Below, one piece after another: positions 15,432 to 23,447 of a DNA stretch of 64,000 nucleotides (the stretch's first letter is position 1; every line of letters starts with the position of its first letter). A program made the position numbers and the translations under genes. The notes beneath the pieces were generated by a model that saw only the letters and a program-made list of their open reading frames with translations, was not told the DNA's origin and did no database searches. Where the stretch lies: positions 7,626,001 through 7,690,000 of the forward strand of contig NZ_JAUSWV010000002.1 of the NCBI RefSeq assembly GCF_030815485.1, given 5' to 3'. Origin of the DNA: Streptomyces rishiriensis (GTDB lineage Bacteria > Actinomycetota > Actinomycetes > Streptomycetales > Streptomycetaceae).

Positions 15432-15461
15432 GAGGGCCCGCGGAATGGTCCGGGGGCCCTC
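15432..15461 (+). terminator. Hairpin terminator after cbtBA
   Basis: GAGGGCCC (15432-15439) pairs with GGGCCCTC (15454-15461) around a 14-base loop, 25 bases after the cbtA stop. There is no T-tract, which is common for Streptomyces. The rest of the gap to 15732 shows nothing I can support. Confidence 0.65.
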
Positions 15462-15732
15462 TCCCCGTACGCGAGCCGACGCCGGATCAGCGGCGGGAGC
15501 GGCGCGCGAGGACGGCGGCATGAACATCCGACCCGCCGTCGCCGCACGGCAGATGCCCGGCTCGTCGCGCTCGCCCTCGGCGGTTTGCCGTGAGCCGTGA
15601 GGCGTGCGGCGACACCTGCCCCGGGCCGACCCCTCCACCTGGACCGCGAGGACCTGGTCGCCGTTACGATCGAGTCCGCTGACACGGCCCGCGTTCCGCT
15701 CGCGGGCGTCAGCCGGATCCCGGGGAGGGACT

Positions 15733-16821
15733 GTGATCGTCGTCGTCGGCGCCGGACTCATGGGAGCGGCCACCGCCTGGCAACTGGCCCGCAGGGGCCA
15801 CGAGGTCACGCTCGTCGAGGCGTACGACGTCGGTCACCGGCACGGCAGCTCGCACGGCAGCTCGCGGATCTTCCGGCGGGCGTACGCCGACCCCTTCTAC
15901 GTACGGCTGACCGGGCAGGCGTACGAGCAGTGGCGGGAACTGGAGGACGACAGCTCGACCCCCTTGCTGCGCACGACCGGCGGGCTCGACATGGGCGAGG
16001 AGCACGACCCGAAGCTGATCGCCGACCTCCTCGGCGCGGCCGGAGTGCCGCACGAACTCCTCGGCCCGGAAGCCGCCGCCGAGCGCTGGCCGTACATCCG
16101 CGTCACGGGCCCGGTGCTCCACCACCCGGACGCGGGCGTGGTCGACGCCGACGAGACCGTCAGGGCCTGCGTACGGCGGGCGGTCGAGCACGGAGCGCAG
16201 GCGGTCCTCGGCACCCGGGTCACCGGCGTCGACGTCCGGGGGAGCGGGAAGGCGCGCCTGAGCACCGACGACGGCCGTGAGATCGTCGCCGACACAGTGG
16301 TGATCGCGGCCGGCGCCTGGTTGCCCGAGCTCGGACTGCCCGTGGCCCTGCCACCGCTGCGGGTGACCCAGCAGCAGGTCTTCCACTTCCGGCAGCGGGA
16401 CCCGTCCGTCCAGTGGCCGACCCTGGTCTGGGACGGGGCGCTGCACCTCTACGGTCTGCCGTCCGGAAGCGACGGGGGCCCGCTCCCCGCGGTCAAGGTC
16501 GCCGAGCACGACCGCGGCACCCCGGCCACCGCCCGCACCCGCAGCGGGGTCGTGGACCCGTCGTCGCGGACGCGGGTGAGCGGCTTCGTGCGCGACCGCC
16601 TCCCGGGCCTCGAGCCGGACCCGGTCGCCGAGGCGACCTGCCTCTACACCACCACCCCGGACGAGGACTTCGTCCTCGACCGCCACGGCCCCCTCGTCGT
16701 CGTCTCCCCGTGCTCCGGGCACGGCGCCAAGTTCGCCCCGCTCATCGGCGCGATGGCCGCCGATCTGGCCACCGGTCGCGCCGAGCCGCATCCCCGCTTC
16801 CGTCTGGGACGCACGGCATAG
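15733..16821 (+). CDS. FAD-dependent amine oxidase, monomeric sarcosine oxidase/SolA-like
   Basis: A 362-residue flavoprotein. The N-terminus VIVVVGAGLMGAATAWQLAR is the dinucleotide-binding fold of FAD; HRHGSSHGSSRIFRRAY is the conserved sarcosine-oxidase-family segment near the flavin; and CLYTTTPDEDFVLD carries the Cys that in monomeric sarcosine oxidase binds FAD covalently. SGHGAKFAP near the end is also a family hallmark. Enzymes of this group oxidise N-methyl or secondary amino acids with O2, releasing H2O2. GTG 15733 has GGGGAGGGA upstream. The nearby msrA (17872) could repair oxidant damage, but that is only suggestive. The substrate is not known. Confidence 0.88.
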   Translation: MIVVVGAGLMGAATAWQLARRGHEVTLVEAYDVGHRHGSSHGSSRIFRRAYADPFYVRLTGQAYEQWRELEDDSSTPLLRTTGGLDMGEEHDPKLIADLLGAAGVPHELLGPEAAAERWPYIRVTGPVLHHPDAGVVDADETVRACVRRAVEHGAQAVLGTRVTGVDVRGSGKARLSTDDGREIVADTVVIAAGAWLPELGLPVALPPLRVTQQQVFHFRQRDPSVQWPTLVWDGALHLYGLPSGSDGGPLPAVKVAEHDRGTPATARTRSGVVDPSSRTRVSGFVRDRLPGLEPDPVAEATCLYTTTPDEDFVLDRHGPLVVVSPCSGHGAKFAPLIGAMAADLATGRAEPHPRFRLGRTA

Positions 16822-16830
16822 GATCGCGGC

Positions 16831-17571
16831 ATGGCGCTGCGACCCGTTCAGCTGGTCATCAAGGCTCTTGACGCCTCGGCGGTCGGCCGGTTCTGGGCGG
16901 AGGCGCTCGGCTGGACCGCGTACAGCCCGGGCGTGACCACCTACGTCGGACCCCCCGGCGGCCTCGTCCGGCCGGATCCGGTCGCCGTCGGCGTCGATGT
17001 CGTTCCCGTCCCGGAACCCAGGACGACGACGAAGAACCGGGTGCATCTCGACCTCGCCACCACCTCCGCGGCCCATCAGGCGGAACTGGTCGCGCGCCTG
17101 CGGGCCCTCGGTGCGACGCCCGCCGACGTGGGCCAGGGCGATGTGCCGTGGACGGTCCTCGCCGACCCCGAGGGCAACGAGTTCTGCGTGCTGGAGCCCC
17201 GGGAGGTCTACCGGGACACCGGGCCGATCGCCGCGGTGGTGGTCGACTGCGCGGATCCGCGGGCCATGGCCCGGTTCTGGGGCGGGGCGACGGACTGGAC
17301 CCTGCACGAGGCGACCGACGATCATGCCGTGCTGCGCTCGGCCAAGGGCGGGGGCCCGTATCTCGAGTTCCTCCGCACGCCCGACGTGAAGACCGTGCCG
17401 GACCGCGTCCATCTCGACCTGCTGCCGTACCCCGGTGACGACAGGGCGGCGGACGTGGCCCGGCTGCGGGCCCTCGGCGCCACCGACCTCGACCTCGGCC
17501 AGGGCGATGTCCCGTGGACGTGCCTGACCGACCCCGAGGGCCACGAGTTCCGCGTCCTCGCCCTGCCCTGA
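16831..17571 (+). CDS. VOC family protein with two glyoxalase-like domains
   Basis: A 246-residue protein built of two similar halves. Each has the pattern of the Streptomyces VOC (glyoxalase/bleomycin-resistance) domain: an early FWAEALGWTAY (first half) or FWGGATDWTLH (second), then RVHLDL, and GQGDVPWTVLADPEGNEFCVL or GQGDVPWTCLTDPEGHEFRVL near the end of each half. His and Glu in RVHLDL and DPEGNEF/DPEGHEF are the usual metal ligands. It starts 9 bases after the flavin oxidase and is probably in the same transcript. The activity is not predictable from the fold; a lyase, dioxygenase or binding protein are all possible. Confidence 0.85.
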   Translation: MALRPVQLVIKALDASAVGRFWAEALGWTAYSPGVTTYVGPPGGLVRPDPVAVGVDVVPVPEPRTTTKNRVHLDLATTSAAHQAELVARLRALGATPADVGQGDVPWTVLADPEGNEFCVLEPREVYRDTGPIAAVVVDCADPRAMARFWGGATDWTLHEATDDHAVLRSAKGGGPYLEFLRTPDVKTVPDRVHLDLLPYPGDDRAADVARLRALGATDLDLGQGDVPWTCLTDPEGHEFRVLALP

Positions 17572-17871
17572 CCCGGAGCGGCTCGATCCCTCCGCGGAGG
17601 GGGCCCACGACGAGGGCGACGTACCCGCCGCGGTACTGCGCCGCCCCGGGCGGGCGGGGGCGGAGACCAGCGCCCGCCCGCGCCCGCCCGGTCGTGGGTC
17701 CCGGCGATGTGCGCCGGATGTCCGCCGGCGGGCGCCGAGGCGGAGGCGGCTGGACGGGCGCGGAATTGTTCGGGCCTCTCACGTGCTGTTGTATCCACAG
17801 AAGCTGGAACGTCGACGGTGTGCGAGCGAGCAGCGCACGTGGCCGAGGCGAGAGAGACGGAAGGTGCTGAG

Positions 17872-18384
17872 ATGGCAGCGCAGACGCAGAGGGCCGTGCT
17901 GGCGGGCGGATGCTTCTGGGGGATGCAGGACTTGATCCGCAAGCTCCCGGGCGTGACGGCGACGCGGGTCGGATACACCGGCGGTGACGTCCCGAACGCG
18001 ACGTACCGTAACCACGGCACCCACGCGGAGGCCATCGAGATCCTCTTCGACCCCGAGAAGACCGACTTCCGCGCGATCCTGGAGTTCTTCTTCCAGATCC
18101 ACGACCCGAGCACCAAGAACCGCCAGGGCAACGACATCGGCCTCAGCTACCGCTCGGCGATCTATTACGTGGACGACGAACAGAAGCGCATCGCCGAGGA
18201 CACCATCGCGGACGTGGACGCCTCCGGGCTGTGGCCGGGCAAGGCCGTCACCGAGGTCGAGCCGGTCGGCCCCTTCTGGGAGGCCGAGCCCGAGCACCAG
18301 GACTACCTGGAGCGTTACCCGGAGGGCTACACCTGCCACTTCCCGCGCCCGGGCTGGCGACTCCCCGCCCGCGCCCAGGGCTGA
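17872..18384 (+). CDS. msrA: Peptide-methionine (S)-S-oxide reductase MsrA
   Basis: A 170-residue enzyme that reduces methionine-S-sulfoxide in proteins and free in the cytosol. The catalytic Cys14 sits in GGCFWG; VGYTGGDVPNATYRNHGTHAEAIEI is the next conserved block, with the expected Tyr, Glu and Asp residues, and YRSAIYYVDDEQ completes the core. A resolving Cys is seen in GYTCHFPRPGW near the end. Length and order are normal for the family. ATG 17872 follows GGAAGG. It stands alone, followed by a strong hairpin terminator. Confidence 0.96.
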   Translation: MAAQTQRAVLAGGCFWGMQDLIRKLPGVTATRVGYTGGDVPNATYRNHGTHAEAIEILFDPEKTDFRAILEFFFQIHDPSTKNRQGNDIGLSYRSAIYYVDDEQKRIAEDTIADVDASGLWPGKAVTEVEPVGPFWEAEPEHQDYLERYPEGYTCHFPRPGWRLPARAQG

Positions 18385-18392
18385 ACCACCCC

Positions 18393-18427
18393 GCCGAGGC
18401 CCCGGAGCGGCGCTCCGGGGCCTCGGC
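18393..18427 (+). terminator. Strong hairpin terminator after msrA
   Basis: A nearly perfect palindrome: GCCGAGGCCCCGGAGC on the left pairs with the complementary right arm ending at 18427, giving a stem of about 16 pairs with a tight 3-base loop. It begins 9 bases after the msrA stop and has no T-tract. Confidence 0.85.
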
Positions 18428-18868
18428 GCGCGGACTGCCGGAAGGACGCGGTCGGCGTGTCCGGGGACCCGAGGGCTGAAGTCCGGGTCCGAAAGGGCAG
18501 GGGACACGAAGCTCCGGGGCACCAGGGCGGGCGCCGGGCGGGGTGCGGGCGGCGCGCAGGCGTCCTGCCGGACCGACGTCATCGGGAATCGGAAGCGCGG
18601 TACGGGGCGGCGGCCGACGGCCGTTCTCCCGTTGCCGTGCGGATATCCACCGTTCTGCCGGGCGTGACGGGCTTTCACCGGCGGGGCCGACGGTTCAGGG
18701 CATCCCCCCGGCACAACTGCTGCCCGACGTGGTCGAGTTGGGGTGAGACGCGCAGGGCCGGCCCGTCCGGCATACTTGCGGGCGCGAACCACGGTGCTCA
18801 CCAGCACACAAGCCAAGGCCCAGCGCGTGATGCGAGCGCTGACGCCCACTCCCCGGGGAACAGTCGTC
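18428..18868. other. Intergenic region upstream of the kinase gene
   Basis: About 440 bases between the msrA terminator and the kinase start. No gene is supported on either strand. The last 100 bases probably hold the kinase promoter, but I see no clear -35/-10 pair. The kinase frame is open for 42 codons upstream of the chosen ATG without conserved sequence. Confidence 0.5.
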
Positions 18869-20425
18869 ATGAACAACCTTCAGCCTTCGGACCCGACATC
18901 CATAGGCGGCTATCCGTTGCTCGGCCGGCTCGGTGCGGGCGGCATGGGGCAGGTGTTCCTGTCCCGTACGGGCTCGGGCCGGCTGCTCGCGCTGAAGACG
19001 ATCCGCGACGATCTCAGCTCCGAGCCGGGGTTCGAGGAGCGGTTCGCCCGCGAGATACTCAACAGCGACCGCGTCCGCTCGCCGTGGACCGTGACCGTCG
19101 TGGACTACAGTGCCCCCGGCCAACGCCCGCAGTGGCTGGCCACCGAGTACGTGCCCGCGCCCTCGCTCGCCGAATGGGTCGCGGCCCACGGCCCGCTGTC
19201 GCGGACCGCGCTGCTCTCCCTCGCCGCCGAACTGTGCGGCGCCCTGAACGCCGTGCACCAGGCCGGTCTCGCGCACCGGGACGTCAAGCCCGGCAACGTC
19301 CTGCTGGCACGCGACCGGCCCCGGCTGATCGACTTCGGCGTCGCCCGGGCCGCCGACGACAGCCGTCACACCCGCCTCGGCGTCTCCGTGGGCTCCCCCG
19401 GCTTCCTCGCACCGGACCAGGCCGTCGGTGATGTCGTGGCCGAGCCCGCCGACGTGTTCTCGCTGGCCGCCGTGCTGGTGTACGCGGCAACCGGACGCGG
19501 CCCCTTCTCCCGGGCGGGGGAACGGATCCCCGCGGCCACTCTGATGTACCGGGTGGTCCACGAGGAACCCGACCTCGCGGGCGTCCCCACGGAACTGGTG
19601 CCGCTGCTCACCGCGTGTCTGGCCAAGGATCCGGCCGTGCGTCCGACGGCGGCCCGGCTGGGCGGATGGCTGGAGGAGAGGGGCGCCGTGACGGGGCGTT
19701 GGCCCGAGGAGTGCCCCACGGTTCTCGCCGGAGAACTGACCGAGGCCGAGCATTCGGCGCGCACCCTGGTCGACCTCGCACAGCACTCCACCGCGGCCCC
19801 CGCCGGCCGGTCACCTGCCCCGACGACGAGGTCCGACACCGTTCTCGCCGCCCCGGCGGAGCCCGGCCGGCGCCGTCGGCCCCGCTGGCTCCTGACCGCG
19901 GCCGTCGCGGCGGCCGCGGTCGTGGTGGTCGTGGTGGCCGCCGTCCACTTCGGTACGCAGCGTTCCTCGGCCGACTCCTCCCCGTCCGCGAAGGGACGGC
20001 CGTCCGGTTCGGCCGCCCCGGCCACCGCGGGGAAGACGCCGTCCGCCTCGCCCCAGGAGTCGCAGGAGAGCCGGCAGCCCCAGGAGCAGGACGCGGCCCT
20101 CAAGGTCGTACAGGCCCCGTTCGAGCTGGCCACCGGAGAGTCCACGGCGGCCGGGGCCCGCAGTCTGGTCATGCAGCAGGACGGCAACCTTGTGATCTAC
20201 GACCAGGACGGCAAGGCGCGCTGGGCTTCGAGGACCAGCGGCGAGGGCAACTCCGCCCGCTTCCAGGCGGACGGCAACCTGGTCGTCTACACCAGCGGCG
20301 GACAGCCCGTGTGGGCCTCGAGGACCACCGGCCGGCAGGGTACGGTCCTCGTCTTCCAGGCCGACGGAGACGTGGTGATCAAGTCGGGCGACACCGTGCT
20401 CTGGGCGGCGGGAACGGCGGGCTGA
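18869..20425 (+). CDS. Membrane serine/threonine protein kinase with C-terminal lectin-like (B-lectin) domain
   Basis: A 518-residue Hanks-type kinase. The Gly loop is LGAGGMGQV (21-29), the ATP Lys43 lies in LALKTIR, the catalytic loop is HRDVKPGNVLL near 136, and DFGVA and GSPGFLAPDQ follow. The kinase domain ends near 275; a linker with Thr/Pro precedes one membrane helix near 342-362 (WLLTAAVAAAAVVVVVVAAV). Outside the cell, a Ser/Pro/Gln-rich spacer leads to about 100 residues with three repeats of the bulb-lectin signature (QQDGNLVIY, QADGNLVVY, QADGDVVI, each followed by a WAS or WAA). This mannose-lectin-type fold probably binds cell-wall or extracellular sugar, so the protein may be a sugar-sensing receptor kinase. 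ATG 18869 has a GGGGAA site. Confidence 0.9.
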   Translation: MNNLQPSDPTSIGGYPLLGRLGAGGMGQVFLSRTGSGRLLALKTIRDDLSSEPGFEERFAREILNSDRVRSPWTVTVVDYSAPGQRPQWLATEYVPAPSLAEWVAAHGPLSRTALLSLAAELCGALNAVHQAGLAHRDVKPGNVLLARDRPRLIDFGVARAADDSRHTRLGVSVGSPGFLAPDQAVGDVVAEPADVFSLAAVLVYAATGRGPFSRAGERIPAATLMYRVVHEEPDLAGVPTELVPLLTACLAKDPAVRPTAARLGGWLEERGAVTGRWPEECPTVLAGELTEAEHSARTLVDLAQHSTAAPAGRSPAPTTRSDTVLAAPAEPGRRRRPRWLLTAAVAAAAVVVVVVAAVHFGTQRSSADSSPSAKGRPSGSAAPATAGKTPSASPQESQESRQPQEQDAALKVVQAPFELATGESTAAGARSLVMQQDGNLVIYDQDGKARWASRTSGEGNSARFQADGNLVVYTSGGQPVWASRTTGRQGTVLVFQADGDVVIKSGDTVLWAAGTAG

Positions 20426-20511
20426 GCGGCCCCGGCGCCGACGTCCTGACGCACACCTGTCCGCGGTCGGCCGGTCTCAGGAACCGCTCTCGCGCGCAGG
20501 CGGGCCCTCGA

Positions 20512-21080
20512 GCCCTCGCCGCCGCCTACCTCCGGCTTCTCCGCGACCGTCGGCTGTCCGACGTCCTGGTCATCGGCTCCTCGCTCGGCGGCTGGATCGC
20601 CGCCGAACTGGCCACGGCCGATACGGAGGGTCTGATCAGCGGGTTCGTTCTGATGAACGCGGTAGGCGTCGAGGTCGACGGCGAACCCGTCCGAGACTCC
20701 TTCGCCCTCGACGCGCGAGGCGTCGCCGAGTACGCGCACCACGACTCCGACCGCTTCTACGTCGACCCGGCGACCGTCCCGGCCGAGCGCCTCGCCGTCC
20801 TCCAGGGCAACATGGCAGCCCTGCGCGTCTTCTCCGGTGGCCCCGCCATGAGCGAACCAGCCCTGCGCCCCGCCCCGCGGCCGTCACCGCGCCCACCCTC
20901 GTCCTGTGGGGCGAGAGCGACCGCATCGCGACCCCCGCGTACGGCAAGGAGTACGCCGCGTCGTTCGCGAACGCCCGCTTCGAAGTCGTGCCGGAAGCGG
21001 GCCACTTGCCGCATCTCGAGCAGCCCGCGCGTACCTTCGCCCTGCTCGACGGCTTCGCCGCGGAGACCGGGCGCCGCTGA
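20512..21080 (+). pseudogene. Alpha/beta hydrolase, N-truncated and frameshifted
   Basis: The sequence encodes the nucleophile elbow of an alpha/beta hydrolase (VLVIGSSLGGWIAAELA, Ser in GSSLGG), then GFVLMNAVGVEVDGEPV and VFSGGPAMSEPALR in one frame. Near 20870-20890 the homology continues in another frame: VTAPTLVLWGESDRIATPA, then PEAGHLPHLEQPARTFAL with the catalytic His, ending at TGA 21080. A one-base insertion or deletion there breaks the gene. The N-terminal strand and oxyanion-loop region are also missing; upstream sequence is not hydrolase-like and runs under the kinase gene. It is therefore read as a decayed gene. A sequencing error could explain the frameshift but not the missing start. 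Confidence 0.75.
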
Positions 21081-21217
21081 GAGGCGCCGGCGGGTCCCGG
21101 ACCGAGCAGGAGTCGGCCGCACCGGGCATGTGTGCCGGCAGCGTCCTCGCCGGGAAGGGCCGCGCCGCCGTCCCGCGACGATCGGCGCCCGCCTCCCCTC
21201 CCGCCGGTCCCGGAGGG

Positions 21218-21775
21218 TCAACCGATCGGCGGTCGATCGGCCAGAAGGTTCGCCCGCAGCTTCTCGAACGCGGTGGGGGTCGGCCGGTGCGGCAGGAAGT
21301 CCGCGATCTGTCGAGCGCATTCGGCCGGGCTGCTGGTGTCCGTGTCGCACTCGATGTCGTAGAGGGCATGGGCGTGAACCTGGGTGATCTGCCGTGCGGC
21401 CAGCCCCGGTGGGCGGTCCCCGCGCTCCCGCTCGCGCCGCTCCAGTTCCGGCAACGGGCAGCGGACGCCGACCGACAGGACGTCTTCGGGGGCGAAGAGG
21501 GCGAGGCAGTCCAGCAGGCGCCACTGTTCGCTCAGGACGTGGTCCACCACGATGTTGTTGCCTCCCGCGGCCATGCCGGCGACCGCACGATGGAAGCCCA
21601 TCCAGGTGCGCCTGAGCACGGCGGGCAGCGCGTCCGGTGCGATGTCCCGCCGTGACCGCATGGCGTGGAAAGCGTCCACCGGCATATGGAAGTACGTGTC
21701 GTCCAGGGTGGTGAGGAGCGCCTCGGCGATGCTCGACTTCCCCGAACTGGACGTACCGTTCAAGAAGATGATCAC
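21218..21775 (-). CDS. Chloramphenicol phosphotransferase-like P-loop kinase
   Basis: A 185-residue P-loop kinase starting at GTG 21775. Walker A is NGTSSSGKSS (residues 6-15). MPVDAFHAMRS and NNIVVDHVLSEQWRLLDCL follow, and VGVRCPLPELERRERERGDRPPGLA is the lid-like, Arg-rich segment of the CPT-like family (Streptomyces venezuelae chloramphenicol 3-O-phosphotransferase and relatives). Most members do not act on chloramphenicol and have unknown small-molecule substrates. It lies 11 bases downstream of the polyphosphate kinase gene, on the same strand, and the pair is likely co-transcribed. The protein should be cytosolic. Assignment to a resistance function is not justified by sequence alone. 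Confidence 0.85.
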   Translation of the reverse strand: MIIFLNGTSSSGKSSIAEALLTTLDDTYFHMPVDAFHAMRSRRDIAPDALPAVLRRTWMGFHRAVAGMAAGGNNIVVDHVLSEQWRLLDCLALFAPEDVLSVGVRCPLPELERRERERGDRPPGLAARQITQVHAHALYDIECDTDTSSPAECARQIADFLPHRPTPTAFEKLRANLLADRPPIG

Positions 21776-21786
21776 TCGGCCGCGCC

Positions 21787-22590
21787 TCAGAGGCTTGCCG
21801 CGTGGTCGGGAACGTAGGTCTGGAGATCCCGCGGCGGACGCTCGTAACCGGTCGAAGGTGGCCGCTCGGGAAGTTCCAGCACGGGCGGCGGCACCTCGCG
21901 GTACGGCACCGACGACAGCAGGTGGGCGATCATGTTCAGCCGGGCCCGGCGCTTGACGTCGCTCTCCACGACGTACCAGGGCGCCTCGGAGATGTCGGTG
22001 TGGACCAGCATCTCGTCCTTGGCCCGGGAGTACGCCTCCCAGTGGGTGATCGACTCCAGGTCCATGGGCGACAGCTTCCAGCGTCGCAGCGGGTCCTCCA
22101 GACGGCGCCGGAAGCGCTCCTGCTGTTCGGTGTCGCTCACCGAGAACCAGTACTTGCGCAGCAGGACCCCGTCCTCGACCAGCATGCGTTCGAAGATCGG
22201 GCACTGGCGGAGGAAGAGCTGGTGCTCCTCCTTCGTGCAGAAGCCCATCACGTGCTCGACGCCGGCCCGGTTGTACCAGGACCGGTCGAACAGCACGATC
22301 TCCCCGGCGGCCGGCAGATGCTCCACATAGCGCTGGAAGTACCACTGGGTGCGCTCGCGCTCGGTCGGCTTCTGCAGTGCCGCGATCCGTGCGCCACGGG
22401 GGTTGAGGTGCTCGGCGACCCGCTTGATCGCCCCGCCCTTGCCTGCCGCGTCCCGCCCCTCGAAAACCACCACCAGCCGGGTGCCGGTGGCTCGAACCCA
22501 CTCCTGCAGTTTCACCAACTCCGTCTGCAGACGGAGCAGTTCATCCTCGTAGAGAGTGCGTGACAACTTCTTCTCCGCCTTGCGGGCCAT
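21787..22590 (-). CDS. ppk2: Polyphosphate kinase 2
   Basis: A 267-residue PPK2 enzyme that moves phosphate between polyphosphate and nucleotides in the cytosol. Walker A is GRDAAGKGG (45-53); the second hallmark DRSWYNRAGVE is at 102-112, and FCTKEEHQLFLRQCPIFERML and KYWFSVSDTEQQERFRRR complete the family core. WKLSPMDLESITHW is the C-terminal conserved block. The length matches single-domain PPK2. The class (NDP- or NMP-preferring) cannot be set by eye. It is the first gene of a two-gene unit with the CPT-like kinase. Confidence 0.94.
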   Translation of the reverse strand: MARKAEKKLSRTLYEDELLRLQTELVKLQEWVRATGTRLVVVFEGRDAAGKGGAIKRVAEHLNPRGARIAALQKPTERERTQWYFQRYVEHLPAAGEIVLFDRSWYNRAGVEHVMGFCTKEEHQLFLRQCPIFERMLVEDGVLLRKYWFSVSDTEQQERFRRRLEDPLRRWKLSPMDLESITHWEAYSRAKDEMLVHTDISEAPWYVVESDVKRRARLNMIAHLLSSVPYREVPPPVLELPERPPSTGYERPPRDLQTYVPDHAASL

Positions 22591-22840
22591 GTCGTCTCGC
22601 TTCCTCGCCGGACCGGTCAGAATCGGATCTCCACCGTACGTGAGCCATGACGGCCCGCCTTCCCCGGGCGCGCCGCACTCCCGGCAGCCTGCCCGGGCCT
22701 CGGCAGGGGGGTCGGTGGTCTCGCCCCCGCCCCGCCGTCCGTCCGGGGACGATCTCGGCTCCGGCCGTCAGCCGGGGGCGGCCGGCCCCGCTCGCCGTAC
22801 CTCGTGGCGTGCTGTCGTGTCCGGCGGCGTCATCGCCGGC

Positions 22841-23356
22841 TCACTCCTCGTTGCCGGGTGTCCTCGCCGTGTCGGGTGGGATGAGGAACTCGAATTCGGG
22901 GCGGTCCCACATCACGGCGGGTGGGTTCGCGGACGCGGTCCCGGTGCGCACGGCGCCCACGCCGCGGTAGAAGCCCTCGGCGGGGGGATGCGACACCACC
23001 CGGACGCGGTCGAGCCCGGCGGTGCGGGCCTCTGACCTCATGTGTGCCACGAGCAGCCGACCGATGCCGCGCCCCTGCGCGCCGTCGGCCACGAACAGCA
23101 GGTCGAGCTCCGGCGGGGTCAGGACGAGCGAGTAGAACCCCAGGACGGGAGCGGGGTGCTCGTCGGCGGCGACGGCCACGAAGACGCGGTGGGCCTCGAT
23201 GTAGTCGGGGCCCACCCGGTAGTCCGCGACCATGGCCGCGTACTGCCCTTCGTAGGCGCGTGAGCCCCGCACGAGCCGCGTGAGCCGTCTGGCGTCCCGC
23301 GCGACCGCTCGGCGTATCGTGATCCGCCCACTCCGGGTGGTAATCCCTGACTTCAT
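22841..23356 (-). CDS. GNAT family N-acetyltransferase
   Basis: A 171-residue acyl-CoA-dependent N-acetyltransferase. It opens with ITIRRAVARDARRL, has LDLLFVADGAQGRGIGRLLV with the acetyl-CoA loop (GAQGRGIGR), and ends with GFYRGVGAVRTG and a C-terminal strand with EFEFLI. These are the GNAT core motifs. The chain starts at ATG 23356, with no ribosome site; instead a -10 hexamer TAATAT ends 7 bases before the ATG, so the mRNA is probably leaderless. It is a single gene, and its target is unknown. Confidence 0.85.
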   Translation of the reverse strand: MKSGITTRSGRITIRRAVARDARRLTRLVRGSRAYEGQYAAMVADYRVGPDYIEAHRVFVAVAADEHPAPVLGFYSLVLTPPELDLLFVADGAQGRGIGRLLVAHMRSEARTAGLDRVRVVSHPPAEGFYRGVGAVRTGTASANPPAVMWDRPEFEFLIPPDTARTPGNEE

Positions 23357-23363
23357 CAGGAGA

Positions 23364-23369
23364 ATATTA
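23364..23369 (-). promoter_or_regulatory. Leaderless-type promoter -10 box for the GNAT gene
   Basis: On the minus strand TAATAT ends 7 bases before the A of the ATG at 23356, the spacing expected if transcription begins at the start codon. A match of five of six to TATAAT. The -35 region is weak. This AT-rich patch stands out in 72% GC surroundings. Confidence 0.6.
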
Positions 23370-23447
23370 CTTATCGAGGAGCCGTCTCCCGTCACGCGCG
23401 GGTCGAGCGGGTCGTCGGCGGCGGGAGGGCCCGGTGCCGGGACCGGG

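Noticed and set aside
21218..21775. Chloramphenicol resistance gene
   Set aside because: The family match is to CPT-like kinases in general; most are not resistance enzymes, so no resistance is claimed.
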